64,000 nucleotides of DNA from contig NZ_CP109031.1 of the NCBI RefSeq assembly GCF_036226925.1, forward strand, positions 3,596,001 to 3,660,000. Reading direction: 5' to 3'. The DNA comes from Streptomyces sp. NBC_00659. Lineage in GTDB: Bacteria; Actinomycetota; Actinomycetes; Streptomycetales; Streptomycetaceae. The translations under genes were made by a program, and so were the position numbers. The notes below the pieces were generated by a model. It ran no database searches. It had not been told where the DNA came from and saw only the letters and a program-made list of their open reading frames with translations. This document shows positions 10,286-19,640 of this stretch, piece by piece. Each line of letters starts with the position of its first letter. Position 1 is the stretch's first letter.

Positions 10286-12442
10286 TCACGGGGCACGGCG
10301 CGGCGGGTCCGGAGGGGTCCCGGGCGCGGCCGTCCGGACGGTCTGCGCCCGCACCACGTCGATCAGGGCGTGCAGCCGGGGCGAGGCGGCCAGCTCCTCC
10401 AGGGTCACCGGGCGGCCCTCGGCGTCGGCGACGGGCAGGCGCCAGTTGGGGTACTCGTCCCAGGTGCCCGGAAGGTTCTGCGGGCGGCGGTCGCCGACGG
10501 CGTCCGGGAGCCAGACGCCGATCAGACGGGCCGGGGTGCGCATCAGGAAGCGGTGCACAGCCTGGATCTCGGCCTCCTCCACGGAGGCGGGCGCTCCGCC
10601 GCTCGGGCCGCGCAGCAGCCCGAGCCGGGAGAGCAGCGCCAGCCAGTCGCGGACGTCCGCTGCGGCGGCCGCCCGTTCCATGTCGAGGGAGCCGGTCAAC
10701 AGGCCGAGCCGGTCGCGCAGTTCGACGTGCTCGCCGGTGAACCGGGCCGCGGTGGGCGGCAGGTCGTGGGTGGTGGCGGTGGCCAGGCAGTCGGCACGCC
10801 AGGCGTCGGGCGGCAGGGGCAGTCCGTCCCCGTCCCAGTCGCGTTCGAACCACAGCACCGAGGTGCCGAGCACTCCGCGTTCCTGGAGCGTCTCGCGCAC
10901 CCCGGATTCGACCGTGCCGAGGTCCTCGCCGATGACCAGCGCTCCGGCCCGCGAGGCTTCCAGGACGAGGATCGCGAGCATCGCCTCGGCGTCGTAGCGG
11001 ACGTACGAGCCCTCGGTGGGCGGCTGTCCCCCGGGGATCCACCAGAGCCGGAACAGGCCCATGACGTGGTCGATGCGCAGGGCGCCCGCGTGGCGCAGGA
11101 GCGCGCGCAGCAGGCGGCGGTAGGGGGCGTATCCGGAGGCGGCGAGCCGGTCGGGCCGCCAGGGCGGCAGGCCCCAGTCCTGGCCGCGCGCGTTGAAGGC
11201 GTCGGGGGGCGCGCCGACGGACATGCCCGCCGCGAAGTACTCCTGCTGGGCCCAGGCGTCCGCTCCGTCGGGGTGGACGCCGACGGCGAGGTCGTGGACG
11301 AGCCCGACGGTCATGCCCGCGTCGCGCGCGGAACGCTGGGCGCGCGCGAGCTGGGCCTCGGTGAGCCAGGCGAGGCGGCTGTGGAAGTCGACCCGGTCCA
11401 TCAGTTCGGCCCGTGCGCGGGCGGTCGCGGGCGAGCGGGGGTCGCGCAGGGCCACGGGCCAGTTCCGCCAGTCGGAGCCGTGCGCCTCGGCGAGCGCGCA
11501 CCAGGTGGCGTGGTCCTCCAGCGCCTGGCCCTCCTCGGCGAGGAAGTCGGCGTAGGCGGCCTGCCGTCCGGGCCCGAGCGGCACGGTGCGCACCACGGCG
11601 AGCGCCTCGCGCTTCAGCTCCCACACGGCGTCGCGGTCGATGAGCGCGCCCTTGCGCAGCACGGAGTCGCGCAGCCGTTCGGCGCGCTCCCGCAGCGTGC
11701 GCAGCCGGTCCTGGTCCTCGGCGTAGGGGTACTCGGGGATGTCCTCGACGCGCAGGTGCACCGGGTCGGGGAAGCGGCGGGAGGAGGGCCGGTACGGGGA
11801 GGGGTCGGTGGGGTCGCCGGGTACGGCCGCGTGCAACGGGTTGACCTGGACGAATCCGGCGCCCAGCGCCCGCCCCGCCCAGGCGGTCAGTTCGGCGAGG
11901 TCGCCGAGGTCGCCCATGCCCCAGGAGCGGCGGGAGAGCAGGGAGTAGAGCTGGACGAGCAGGCCGTGGGCGCGTCCGGGCGGCGCGGGCAGCCGGGTGG
12001 GGGCGACGACGAGGTGGGCGGTGGCGGCGCGGCCGTCGGGGGCGGTGGCGTGCAGGCCGTGGACGCCGGGCGGGAGGTTCTCGGCGGAGGTCCGGGACTC
12101 GCCCTGTTCGGTGGTGACGCGCAGGCGGGTGCCGTCCGGCAGTGCGGCGACCTCGGCGGGGACGAGTCCGCCCCAGCACACCAGGGTCGGCGGCAGCAGC
12201 CGCTTCGCGGCCTCGTCCTCGTGCAGCGCGAGGGCGGCCCGGACGGCGTCCGGGGTGCTCGCGTCGACGCCGAGCGCCGCCAGGATCGCCACGAGCGCGG
12301 TGTCCGGGGCCGCGACCGTGCGGCCGGGGGACGGGCTGTATTCGGGGGCGACACCGTGCAGTTCGGCGAGTTCGGACAGGGGCGTCCGCGGCGCCGGCTC
12401 CGATGCCGGCCGCGGCGGCCCGGCGGGCCCGGTGGGTGCCAT
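10286..12442 (-). CDS. malQ: 4-alpha-glucanotransferase (GH77, amylomaltase)
   Basis: 718 residues, the long form usual in Actinobacteria with an extra N-terminal domain. It transfers 4-alpha-glucan segments between maltodextrins and releases glucose, in cytoplasmic maltodextrin and glycogen turnover. The catalytic landmarks are in order: nucleophile Asp in LRIDHVMGLFRLWWIPGG, acid/base Glu in LVIGEDLGTVE, and the transition-state Asp in TTHDLPP. The ATG at 12442 overlaps the stop of the small ORF upstream (TGATG), so translation is coupled. No other maltose gene is adjacent. Confidence 0.95.
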   Translation of the reverse strand: MAPTGPAGPPRPASEPAPRTPLSELAELHGVAPEYSPSPGRTVAAPDTALVAILAALGVDASTPDAVRAALALHEDEAAKRLLPPTLVCWGGLVPAEVAALPDGTRLRVTTEQGESRTSAENLPPGVHGLHATAPDGRAATAHLVVAPTRLPAPPGRAHGLLVQLYSLLSRRSWGMGDLGDLAELTAWAGRALGAGFVQVNPLHAAVPGDPTDPSPYRPSSRRFPDPVHLRVEDIPEYPYAEDQDRLRTLRERAERLRDSVLRKGALIDRDAVWELKREALAVVRTVPLGPGRQAAYADFLAEEGQALEDHATWCALAEAHGSDWRNWPVALRDPRSPATARARAELMDRVDFHSRLAWLTEAQLARAQRSARDAGMTVGLVHDLAVGVHPDGADAWAQQEYFAAGMSVGAPPDAFNARGQDWGLPPWRPDRLAASGYAPYRRLLRALLRHAGALRIDHVMGLFRLWWIPGGQPPTEGSYVRYDAEAMLAILVLEASRAGALVIGEDLGTVESGVRETLQERGVLGTSVLWFERDWDGDGLPLPPDAWRADCLATATTHDLPPTAARFTGEHVELRDRLGLLTGSLDMERAAAAADVRDWLALLSRLGLLRGPSGGAPASVEEAEIQAVHRFLMRTPARLIGVWLPDAVGDRRPQNLPGTWDEYPNWRLPVADAEGRPVTLEELAASPRLHALIDVVRAQTVRTAAPGTPPDPPRRAP

Positions 12443-12711
12443 CAGACCCCCGACGCGGCGCCGGTCGAAACGGGCTCGCTCGTCAGATGCGCGGCGTCCG
12501 CGAGCGGCGGCTCACTGGTCAGCGGCTCGGCGTCGGGCAGCGGGGGTTCGCTGGTCAGCGGCGCCGCGGAGCAGGCGCCTTCCGAGCTGAGCAGACACAG
12601 GTGGGCGCCCTCGGGCTCGGCGGCCGCCCGCCCCGCGCGCGGGCCGGGGACGGACGGCTCCGCCGCGCGTTCGGACAGGGCCGTGAGGAGCAGGTGTGCC
12701 GATGCGGCCAC
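12442..12711 (-). CDS. Small repeat-containing protein coupled to malQ
   Basis: 89 residues, unknown function. Support for it being real: a strong AAGGAGG site is placed correctly before the GTG at 12711, and its TGA overlaps the malQ ATG. It contains three imperfect tandem copies of a ten-residue unit, LTSEPPLPDA, LTSEPPLADA and LTSEPVSTGA, in the C-terminal half, and a short N-terminal helix (MAASAHLLLTALSE). It could be a leader peptide that sets malQ translation rather than a stable protein. Confidence 0.6.
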   Translation of the reverse strand: MAASAHLLLTALSERAAEPSVPGPRAGRAAAEPEGAHLCLLSSEGACSAAPLTSEPPLPDAEPLTSEPPLADAAHLTSEPVSTGAASGV

Positions 12712-13008
12712 GGGGGCCTCCTTGTCGAGGTCGGATACGGCGGCCGGGGCATTCCGGCGGTTCGTGCCGGAAACGGATGCCCCGGGCGGTCACCGCAGCC
12801 CTACCCCGTGGGCGCGACGGCAGACGCACACGGGCGGACAACGTGCTTCCGGTCACACTCCGTCGCCGCCCCACGGGCCTGGGCCACGCCTCCAGGCTGG
12901 GGTAATCCCGGCACTTCGGCCACTCTCGTTGACACCTTCACCACCCGAATGGTGGGGTCGACGGCACACCTAAGCCGCAGCCGAGATGGCGGGCCACGAG
13001 GGGGAACC

Positions 13009-16000
13009 GTGCGACTCGGGCGTGGAAAAGGAGTGACCGCACTCGCGTTCGCCGTGGTCGCGAGCACGTTCGCCACGGCCCCCGCGGCCGTCGCGGCGGC
13101 ACACGGTCCGGCGGCCTCCGCGGACCGCGAGACCACCGGGAGCGGGGTGCCCGCCGTCTGGCCCCGCCCGCAGTCGCTGCGCGCGAACGGCACGGCGGTC
13201 ACGGTCACGGACGAGGTCGTCCTGGTCACCCCGGCGCCGGGCACCTCTGGCGGCTCGGGCCCGGCGGGTTCGTACGCCCCGGGCGTCACCCTGATTCCGT
13301 ACGCCCCCGGCGTGAGCGTCGCCGCGTACGCCCCGGACAGCGACCTCGACCCGTACGCCCTCGAAGCGTTGCGCGCGTTGCTGCGGCAAGCCGGTGCCCG
13401 CACGATCACGACGGCGCGTGACGGTGACGCGCTCCCGGCGCACGCGCTGGTGGTGCGCCTGGGCACGGAACCGGCGGACACCGGCCGGTCGGGCGCGGGC
13501 TCCTTCACCGGCGCGCGCGCCGCGTCGGGCTCCCTGGAACGGGCGCTCACGGCGCTCGGCGCCGCGCCCCGCGCCGATCTCCCCTCCGGCGGCTACCGGC
13601 TGGCCGTCGGCCGCACCGACGGCCGGGACACCGTCGCCCTGGCGGGAGTCGGCGAGGACGGCCTGTTCCACGCGGTGCAGACACTGGGCCGGCTTCTCGG
13701 CGCCGGCCGCCGGATCGCCGGTGCCGTCGTCCGGGACTGGCCCGGCACCGCCGTGCGGGGCGTCACCGAGGGGTTCTACGGCAGCCCGTGGACTCCGGAA
13801 CAGCGTCTCGCGCAGCTCGACTTCATGGGCAGGACCAAGCAGAACCGCTATGTGTACGCGCCCGGCGACGACCTCTTCCGGCAGGCGCGCTGGCGTGAGC
13901 CGTACCCGGCCGGGGAGCGCGCCCGCTTCCGGGACCTGGCGGAGCGGGCGCGCCGCAATCACGTCACGCTGACCTGGGCGGTGGCCCCCGGGCAGGCGAT
14001 GTGCTTCTCCTCGGACGCCGACGTGAAGGCCCTGACGCGCAAGCTCGACGCCATGTGGGCGCTCGGGTTCCGGGCCTTCCAGCTCCAGTTCCAGGACGTC
14101 AGTTACACCGAGTGGCACTGCGAGGCGGACGCGGACGCGTTCGGCTCCGGCTCCGAGGCGGCGGCGAAGGCACAGGCACGGGTGGCGAACGCCGTGGCCC
14201 GGCATCTCGCGGCCCGCCACCCGGACGTGGCCGCGCTGTCCCTGATGCCGACGGAGTACTACGAGGACGGCTCGACCGACTACCGCCGAAAGCTGGCGGG
14301 CGCCCTGGACAGGAACGTCGAGGTCGCGTGGACGGGCATCGGTGTCGTGCCGAAGACCATCACCGGCGGCGAACTGGCGCGCACCCGTTCGGTGTTCGCC
14401 GGCCACCCGCTCGTCACCATGGACAACTATCCCGTCAACGACTACGCGCAGGACCGGGTGTTCCTCGGCCCCTACCAGGGGCGCGACCCGGCGGTGGCCA
14501 CGGGTTCGGCGGCTCTGCTCGCGAACGCGATGCCCCAGGCGGAGGCCTCCCGCATCCCGCTGTTCACGGCGGCCGACTACGCGTGGAACCCGCGGGACTA
14601 CCGGCCCCGGGAGTCCTGGGAGGCCGCGATCGAGGATCTCGCGGGCGGGGACGCCCAGGACGCGGACGCGCTGCGCGCGCTGGCCGGGAACGAGGCGTCC
14701 TCCGTCCTCGGCGGCCAGGAGTCGGCCTATCTGCGCCCGCTCATGGAGGCGTTCTGGCAGGCGCGGACGGCCACGGACCGGGCCGCGGGCGAGCATGCGG
14801 CCGAGCGGCTGCGCGCGGCTTTCACGGTGATGCGCGAGACACCCGAGCGGCTCGCGGGCCGCCCGATCGCCACCGAAGTGGTGCCCTGGACCGAGCAGTT
14901 GGCGCGCTACGGCGAGGCCGGTGAGACGGCCGTCGCGCTGCTGGAAGCCCAGTCGGACGGTGACGCGACGGCGGCGTGGACGGCGTACCGCGCGCTGAAC
15001 GGGCTGCGCGCGAAGCTCGCGGCGAGCGAGGTGACGGTCGGCACGGGCGTGCTCGACCCGTTCCTGACGCGGGCCCGCACGGCGTACGAGAAGTGGGCGG
15101 GCATCGAGGACGAGTCGTCCGCCGGCCACGACACCCCGAAGGGCCACGGAGCCGCGGGGGACGGCGGCGCGAAAACCGGTGACCCGGGCACGGCGGAGAC
15201 CGGCGGAGGCGACGGCGGCGCCGCGGACGGCGACGGGACCGCGCCGGGCGACGGCACGACGGGGGACGGCGGGCAGGACGGCAGCGTCGTCCTGCTCCCG
15301 CGCACCCGCACCCTCACCGACGTGAGCGTGCTCACCGACCCCGGCGTGACGGGGTTCGTCGAGGCGTACGTACCGGGCGAGGGCTGGCGGTACCTCGGCG
15401 CCCTCGCCGCCGGGGGCGCGACGGAGCTCGGAGCCGCGGAGATCGGTGCGGCGGGCGTGCGCGTGGACGCGCTGCGGGTGGTCGGCCCCGCGCGTTCGCA
15501 GGTCCGCCATCTCGTGCCGTGGTTCGCCGACGCGCCCGCCGCGGCACTGGACCTGGCCCGCTCCACGGCGGACGTGGAGATCGGCGGCACGGAGCGGATC
15601 ACGGCCCGGCTGACGTCACTTCGTCCCACCGGCGTCAGCGGTGAGCTGACCGCGCGGGCCCCCGAGGGCATCGAGGTCAAGGTCTCACGGCCCTCGTCGA
15701 CCCTGGCGCGCGGCGCCGTCGTCGACAGCGTCGTCGAGGTCACGGTCCCGGCGGGAACGCCGTCGGGCACGTACGAGGTGACGGTCGCCTTCGGCTCGCA
15801 GACCCGCACGCTGACCGTCCGCGCCTTCCCGCGCACGGCGGGCCCCGACCTCGCCCGCACCGCGGCGGCCTCCTCGTCCGCCGACGAGACCCCCGACTTC
15901 CCGGCCTCGGCGGCCAACGACGGCGACCCGGCGACCCGTTGGTCCTCCCCCGTGGACGACGGCGCCTGGTGGCAGGTGCAGTTCGCCGAGCCGGCGCGCC

Positions 16001-16242
16001 TCGGCCGGCTGGTGCTGACCTGGCAGGACGCGCACCCGTCCGCGTACCGCGTCCAGGTCTCCGCCGACGGCCGCGTGTGGCGCACCGCGACGACCGTGAA
16101 CGACAGCCGCGGCGGCCGGGAGTCCCTCCGCTTCGACGAGAGCGACGTCCGCTACCTGCGCGTTCAGGGGATCCGGCGGGCCACGGCGTACGGGTACTCG
16201 CTGTGGTCGGCGGAGGCGTACGCGGTCGCCGTCACGGACTGA
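13009..16242 (+). CDS. Secreted beta-N-acetylglucosaminidase-like GH84 protein with C-terminal F5/8 type C (CBM32-like) domain
   Basis: 1,077 residues. The GTG at 13009 gives MRLGRGKGVTALAF..., a signal peptide with cleavage near AAVAAAHG. A GH20b-like N-terminal domain precedes the GH84 barrel, which begins at GVTEGFYGSPWTPEQR (residue ~249) and includes YVYAPGDDLFR and WAVAPGQAM. At the position where GH84 enzymes have an Asp-Asp pair, this protein reads FQDVSYTEW (D363), with Gln in place of the first Asp. After a helical region comes a Gly/Asp linker (~residues 705-765), a beta domain, and a discoidin-like sugar-binding domain (DPATRWSSPVDDGAWWQVQF to the end). It probably acts on extracellular N-acetylglucosamine polymers. 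Confidence 0.85.
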   Translation: MRLGRGKGVTALAFAVVASTFATAPAAVAAAHGPAASADRETTGSGVPAVWPRPQSLRANGTAVTVTDEVVLVTPAPGTSGGSGPAGSYAPGVTLIPYAPGVSVAAYAPDSDLDPYALEALRALLRQAGARTITTARDGDALPAHALVVRLGTEPADTGRSGAGSFTGARAASGSLERALTALGAAPRADLPSGGYRLAVGRTDGRDTVALAGVGEDGLFHAVQTLGRLLGAGRRIAGAVVRDWPGTAVRGVTEGFYGSPWTPEQRLAQLDFMGRTKQNRYVYAPGDDLFRQARWREPYPAGERARFRDLAERARRNHVTLTWAVAPGQAMCFSSDADVKALTRKLDAMWALGFRAFQLQFQDVSYTEWHCEADADAFGSGSEAAAKAQARVANAVARHLAARHPDVAALSLMPTEYYEDGSTDYRRKLAGALDRNVEVAWTGIGVVPKTITGGELARTRSVFAGHPLVTMDNYPVNDYAQDRVFLGPYQGRDPAVATGSAALLANAMPQAEASRIPLFTAADYAWNPRDYRPRESWEAAIEDLAGGDAQDADALRALAGNEASSVLGGQESAYLRPLMEAFWQARTATDRAAGEHAAERLRAAFTVMRETPERLAGRPIATEVVPWTEQLARYGEAGETAVALLEAQSDGDATAAWTAYRALNGLRAKLAASEVTVGTGVLDPFLTRARTAYEKWAGIEDESSAGHDTPKGHGAAGDGGAKTGDPGTAETGGGDGGAADGDGTAPGDGTTGDGGQDGSVVLLPRTRTLTDVSVLTDPGVTGFVEAYVPGEGWRYLGALAAGGATELGAAEIGAAGVRVDALRVVGPARSQVRHLVPWFADAPAAALDLARSTADVEIGGTERITARLTSLRPTGVSGELTARAPEGIEVKVSRPSSTLARGAVVDSVVEVTVPAGTPSGTYEVTVAFGSQTRTLTVRAFPRTAGPDLARTAAASSSADETPDFPASAANDGDPATRWSSPVDDGAWWQVQFAEPARLGRLVLTWQDAHPSAYRVQVSADGRVWRTATTVNDSRGGRESLRFDESDVRYLRVQGIRRATAYGYSLWSAEAYAVAVTD

Positions 16243-16364
16243 CGCCCTTCGGCGGTTCTCGGCGCTCCCCGGCGGTCCTTCGCACTCCCCGGCATCCCCC
16301 GGCACTCCTCGGCAACTCGCGTCCAGCTTTTCGCGTCCAGATTTTTTCGCGCCCAACTATTCAC

Positions 16365-16391
16365 TCAGTACATATCTTGAGTACATACTGA
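16365..16391. promoter_or_regulatory. PadR operator immediately upstream of padR
   Basis: A 27-bp imperfect inverted repeat (TCAGTACATA ... TACATACTGA) ends 5 bp before the padR ATG. It also contains AGTACATA twice as a direct repeat (16367-16374 and 16380-16387). PadR dimers bind AT-rich ATGT/ACAT palindromes, so autorepression of the padR-ABC operon is likely. The local A+T richness (16335-16390) contrasts with the neighbouring DNA and marks the promoter. Confidence 0.7.
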
Positions 16392-16396
16392 TCTCC

Positions 16397-16930
16397 ATGA
16401 GCACCCGTCACATCCTGTTGGGGCTGCTCGCCGGAGGGCCCAGCCATGGGTACGACCTCAAGCGACGGCACGACGAACGCTTCCCGCAGGCCCGCCCGCT
16501 GGCCTACGGGCAGGTGTACACGACCTTGCAGCGGCTGGTCCGCGACGGCCTCGCCGCGGTCGACGGCACCGACTCGGACGGGGGTCCCGAGCGGACCCTG
16601 TACCGCTCGACCGGGGACGGATCGCGTGAACTGACCCGCTGGGCCGGCGAGATCGCACCGCCCGCGCCCTTCGTGACGAACGAGATCTTCGCCAAGGTCG
16701 TCGTCTCGATCCTCGCCTCGGCCGACCCGGCCGGCTATCTGCGGGCGCAGCGCGCGGCGCACATGGCACGGATGCGCGAACTCACGGTGGTGAAGACGGC
16801 ACCCGGCGCCGGCCTCGCGACCGTCCTGTCGGCCGACTACGCCCTCAACCACCTCGACGCCGACCTCCGCTGGATGACGACCACGGCGGCCCGGCTCACC
16901 ACCCTGACCGTGGAGGTCGACACAGCATGA
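16397..16930 (+). CDS. PadR family transcriptional regulator
   Basis: 177 residues. The winged-helix N-terminus begins right at the start, MSTRHILLGLLAGGPSHGYDLK, followed by YGQVYTTLQRLVRDGLAAV; the C-terminal part is the helical Vir_act_alpha_C-type dimerisation domain. The ATG at 16397 is the only start consistent with the family. The stop overlaps the ATG of the ABC ATPase gene (ATGA at 16927), so regulator and transporter are one operon. A palindrome directly upstream suggests it represses its own operon until an effector, probably the exported compound, releases it. Confidence 0.93.
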   Translation: MSTRHILLGLLAGGPSHGYDLKRRHDERFPQARPLAYGQVYTTLQRLVRDGLAAVDGTDSDGGPERTLYRSTGDGSRELTRWAGEIAPPAPFVTNEIFAKVVVSILASADPAGYLRAQRAAHMARMRELTVVKTAPGAGLATVLSADYALNHLDADLRWMTTTAARLTTLTVEVDTA

Positions 16931-17646
16931 GCACCCCCCTTCTGACCTCCAGGGACCTGGTCAAGGCGCACGGCCCGACCCCGGCGCTGCGCGGCGCCTC
17001 GCTGGACCTGGCCGCGGGCGAGGTCCTCGCCGTCACCGGGGCCAGCGGCAGCGGTAAATCCACGCTGCTGCACTGCCTGGCGGGCATCGTGAAGCCCGAC
17101 AGCGGCACCGTGGAGTACGGGGGCGAGCGTCTCGACCTGCTTCCCGAGAAGCGGCTCAGCGAGCTGCGCCGCACGGACTTCGGGGTGGTGTTCCAGTTCG
17201 GCCAGTTGATTCCCGAGCTGACCGCCGCCGACAACGTGGCGCTGCCCCTGCTGCTCGCCGGCACCTCCCGCGCGGCAGCGCGGGAGCGGGCGGGCGAGTG
17301 GCTGGAGCGGTTCGGCGTACGAGGGCAGGAGGCGCTGCGGCCCGGCGAGATGAGCGGCGGGCAGGCGCAGCGGGTGGCACTGGCGCGGGCCCTGGTGACG
17401 GCCCCGAAGGCCGTCTTCGCGGACGAGCCGACCGGCGCGCTCGACTCCCTCGCCGGGGAGCAGGTGATGACCGCCCTGATCCATACCGTCCGGGAAACCG
17501 GCACGGCGGTCCTGCTGATCACGCACGACGCCCAGGTGGCGGCGTACGCGGACCGGGAGGTGTCACTGCGCGACGGCATCGTCGCCGGCTCCGGCACCCT
17601 GCCGGAGGCCTCGGCCGCCTCGGCCGCGCCGGAGGTGTCCCGATGA
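16927..17646 (+). CDS. ABC transporter ATP-binding protein (MacB/LolD-like)
   Basis: 239 residues. Walker A GASGSGKST near residue 38, Q-loop at VVFQFGQL, signature MSGGQAQRVALARAL, Walker B AVFADEPTGALDS and the H-loop LLITHD are all intact. The type is the one that pairs with FtsX-like permeases for export or lipoprotein/antimicrobial-peptide handling. It overlaps padR by 4 bp and the permease gene by 4 bp, so the three are co-translated. Confidence 0.95.
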   Translation: MSTPLLTSRDLVKAHGPTPALRGASLDLAAGEVLAVTGASGSGKSTLLHCLAGIVKPDSGTVEYGGERLDLLPEKRLSELRRTDFGVVFQFGQLIPELTAADNVALPLLLAGTSRAAARERAGEWLERFGVRGQEALRPGEMSGGQAQRVALARALVTAPKAVFADEPTGALDSLAGEQVMTALIHTVRETGTAVLLITHDAQVAAYADREVSLRDGIVAGSGTLPEASAASAAPEVSR

Positions 17647-18983
17647 GGACCGACCTTCGGCTCGCACTGCTCCTGACCCGCGGTTCCGACCGGCGCGAGT
17701 GGTGGCGGGTCACGCTCACGGCCGTGGGAGCGGCACTCGCCACCGCGCTCTGCCTTGCCGCCGGCGCCATCGCCTCGATCCGGGGGCAGTACTCCATGAC
17801 CCTCGCCGCCGGCCTGCTCAATCGGCCCGGCGAGCGGGCGGGCGTGGTCCTCACCCTGCTGCTCCTGCTGGTGCCGGTGCTCGGCTTCCTCGGCCAGTGC
17901 GCCCGTATCGGCGCCGTGCACCGCGACCGGCGGCTGGCCGGGCTGCGTCTCGCGGGGGCCTCACCGGCGCAGGTACGGCGGATCGCCGCGCTGGAGGCGG
18001 GCCTCGCGTGCCTCATCGGCTCGGCCGTCGCCGCCCTCGTCTGTACGCGGGTCCTGCTGCGCCAGTGGCAGAACCCGCCGGCCGCCGTCTGGGCCGGCTT
18101 CGCCGGGGTCGCGGTCGCCGTGCCCGTGCTGGGCGCACTGGTGAGCACGCTCGCTCTGCGCCGGGTGGTGGCCTCGCCCCTGGGCTGGGTGCGCCGGGTG
18201 CGCCCGAGCGGCGGGCGGGGTCCGGGGATCGCCGTCCTCGTGACGGCCCTCGTGATGCTTCTCACCGGACTCGCCATCGCCCCGCGAATCTTCGGCAGGA
18301 TCGCCCCGGCCCCGGTGCTCGTCTTCACCGTGGTGATTCTCACCGGCCTCGGAGCCATCTGGGCGGTGGGCGCGAGCGCCCGTCTGACAGGCAGGCTGCT
18401 CGCCGAGCGGACCGGGAACCCGGCGACCCTGATCGCGGCCGAGCGGCTGCGGGACGATCCGTGGGCGGGCGCCCGCACCCATGCGGCGGTGCTGCTGGTG
18501 ACCGTCGTGGGGACGGGCTTCGTCGGCGTACGGCAGGTGCTGCTCGACGACGTCACCGGGCGCGACCCCGACGCGCTCTCCGAGCGCCTGTCCTTCTACA
18601 CCACCGGTATCGACCTCACGGGCGCCGCGATCCTGCTCGCCCTCGCCATCACCCTGTCCGGGCTGGCCGTGGGGACCGCCGAATCGCTGGCCACCCGCCG
18701 CCGCGGCCTCGCCGCACAGGCCGCCGCCGGGGTGCCGCAGGCCGTGCTCGGCAGGGCCCTGCTCCTGGAGACGGCCCTGCCGCTCGCCCCGGCGGTCGCG
18801 CTGGCCGGTGCGGGAGGCCTCGGGATCAGCGTCGGGTACGGGCAGCTCGCGGGCGGCGGCATGGTGCCGGTGCTGCCGGTGGTCGTCCCCCTGGCTGTCT
18901 ACGCGGCCTGCCTGCTGGCCGCGGCCACGTCGCTGCCCCTGCTGCGCCGCTCGGTGCGCCCGGCGGAGCTGCGCCACCAGTGA
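17643..18983 (+). CDS. FtsX-like ABC transporter permease
   Basis: 446 residues. The ATG at 17643 overlaps the TGA of the ATPase gene. Hydrophobic segments are seen near residues 20-45, 75-95, 115-135, 150-170, 195-215, 225-245 and again in the C-terminal third, in two repeated FtsX-like blocks (an N-terminal block GQCARIGAVHRDRRLAGLRLAG and a C-terminal block ESLATRRRGLAAQAAAGVPQ). No large extracytoplasmic domain is present. With the ATPase it should form an export or membrane-stress transporter under PadR control; the substrate is not readable. Confidence 0.9.
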   Translation: MRTDLRLALLLTRGSDRREWWRVTLTAVGAALATALCLAAGAIASIRGQYSMTLAAGLLNRPGERAGVVLTLLLLLVPVLGFLGQCARIGAVHRDRRLAGLRLAGASPAQVRRIAALEAGLACLIGSAVAALVCTRVLLRQWQNPPAAVWAGFAGVAVAVPVLGALVSTLALRRVVASPLGWVRRVRPSGGRGPGIAVLVTALVMLLTGLAIAPRIFGRIAPAPVLVFTVVILTGLGAIWAVGASARLTGRLLAERTGNPATLIAAERLRDDPWAGARTHAAVLLVTVVGTGFVGVRQVLLDDVTGRDPDALSERLSFYTTGIDLTGAAILLALAITLSGLAVGTAESLATRRRGLAAQAAAGVPQAVLGRALLLETALPLAPAVALAGAGGLGISVGYGQLAGGGMVPVLPVVVPLAVYAACLLAAATSLPLLRRSVRPAELRHQ

Positions 18984-19093
18984 ACCGCGCCGCCGTCCGG
19001 CCCACGGGCAGGGCCGGCTCCCCGGGAGGCACGGGGGTCCTCCTGGGAAGCCGGAACAGGCGGCGGCCACGGGTGCCGCGAGCCGACACAAAA

Positions 19094-19130
19094 GCCCGGA
19101 TCGTCAGGCTGAAATGCCGTCGATCCGGGC
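19094..19130 (-). terminator. Terminator of the HNH gene, overlapping its last codons
   Basis: A perfect 10-bp stem (19094-19103 with 19121-19130) with a 17-nt loop spans the HNH stop codon. Read leftwards it is followed by TTTTGTGT, as in an intrinsic terminator. Confidence 0.75.
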
Positions 19131-19640
19131 CATGGCGTCGTCCGCGCCGTACGGTTGCAAGTAGGGCATCCAGCGCGGGTCCCTGTGCCCGGTTCCGATG
19201 ATGCGCCAGGCGAGCCCCGTCGGCGGGGCGGGTTTGTGGCGCAGGCGCCATCCGATCTCGACCAGATGGCGGTCGGCCTTGGTGTGGTTGCAGCGGCGGC
19301 AGGACGCCACCACGTTGTCCCAGGCGTGCTGACCCCCGCGTGAGCGCGGGATGACGTGGTCGACGCTGGTTGCGACGCCACCGCAGTACATGCACCGGCC
19401 GCCGTCGCGGGCGAACAGAGCTCGCCTGGTCAGCGGGACGGGCCCACGGTAAGGGACCCGTACGAACCTCTTCAGCCGGACCACGCTGGGTGCGGGGACA
19501 GTAACGGTCGCGCTGTGCATGAAGGCGCCGGATTCCTCGAGAGAGACGGCTTTGTTCTCAAGGACGAGGACGAGCGCGCGGTGGAGCGGTACGACGCCGA
19601 GCGGCTCGTACGACGCGTTGAGGACCAGGACGTGCGGCAC
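19104..19640 (-). CDS. HNH endonuclease family protein
   Basis: 178 residues. The GTG at 19640 (MPHVLVLNASYEPLGVV) follows AAGGAGG with correct spacing. The HNH fold is complete: CMYCGG and CRRCN supply the zinc cysteines, TSVDHVIPRSRGG carries the catalytic DH, and the final part of the motif is NVVASCRRCNHTKADR. The N-terminal LNASYEPL motif is typical of a widely conserved actinobacterial HNH group of unknown role. It stands alone, with no methyltransferase or phage gene next to it, so a housekeeping role is more likely than restriction. Confidence 0.92.
   Translation of the reverse strand: MPHVLVLNASYEPLGVVPLHRALVLVLENKAVSLEESGAFMHSATVTVPAPSVVRLKRFVRVPYRGPVPLTRRALFARDGGRCMYCGGVATSVDHVIPRSRGGQHAWDNVVASCRRCNHTKADRHLVEIGWRLRHKPAPPTGLAWRIIGTGHRDPRWMPYLQPYGADDAMARIDGISA

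Noticed and set aside
19104..19640. HNH protein as part of a restriction or defence system
   Set aside because: It stands alone in core DNA without methyltransferase or helicase partners and has the conserved streptomycete LNASYEPL form.
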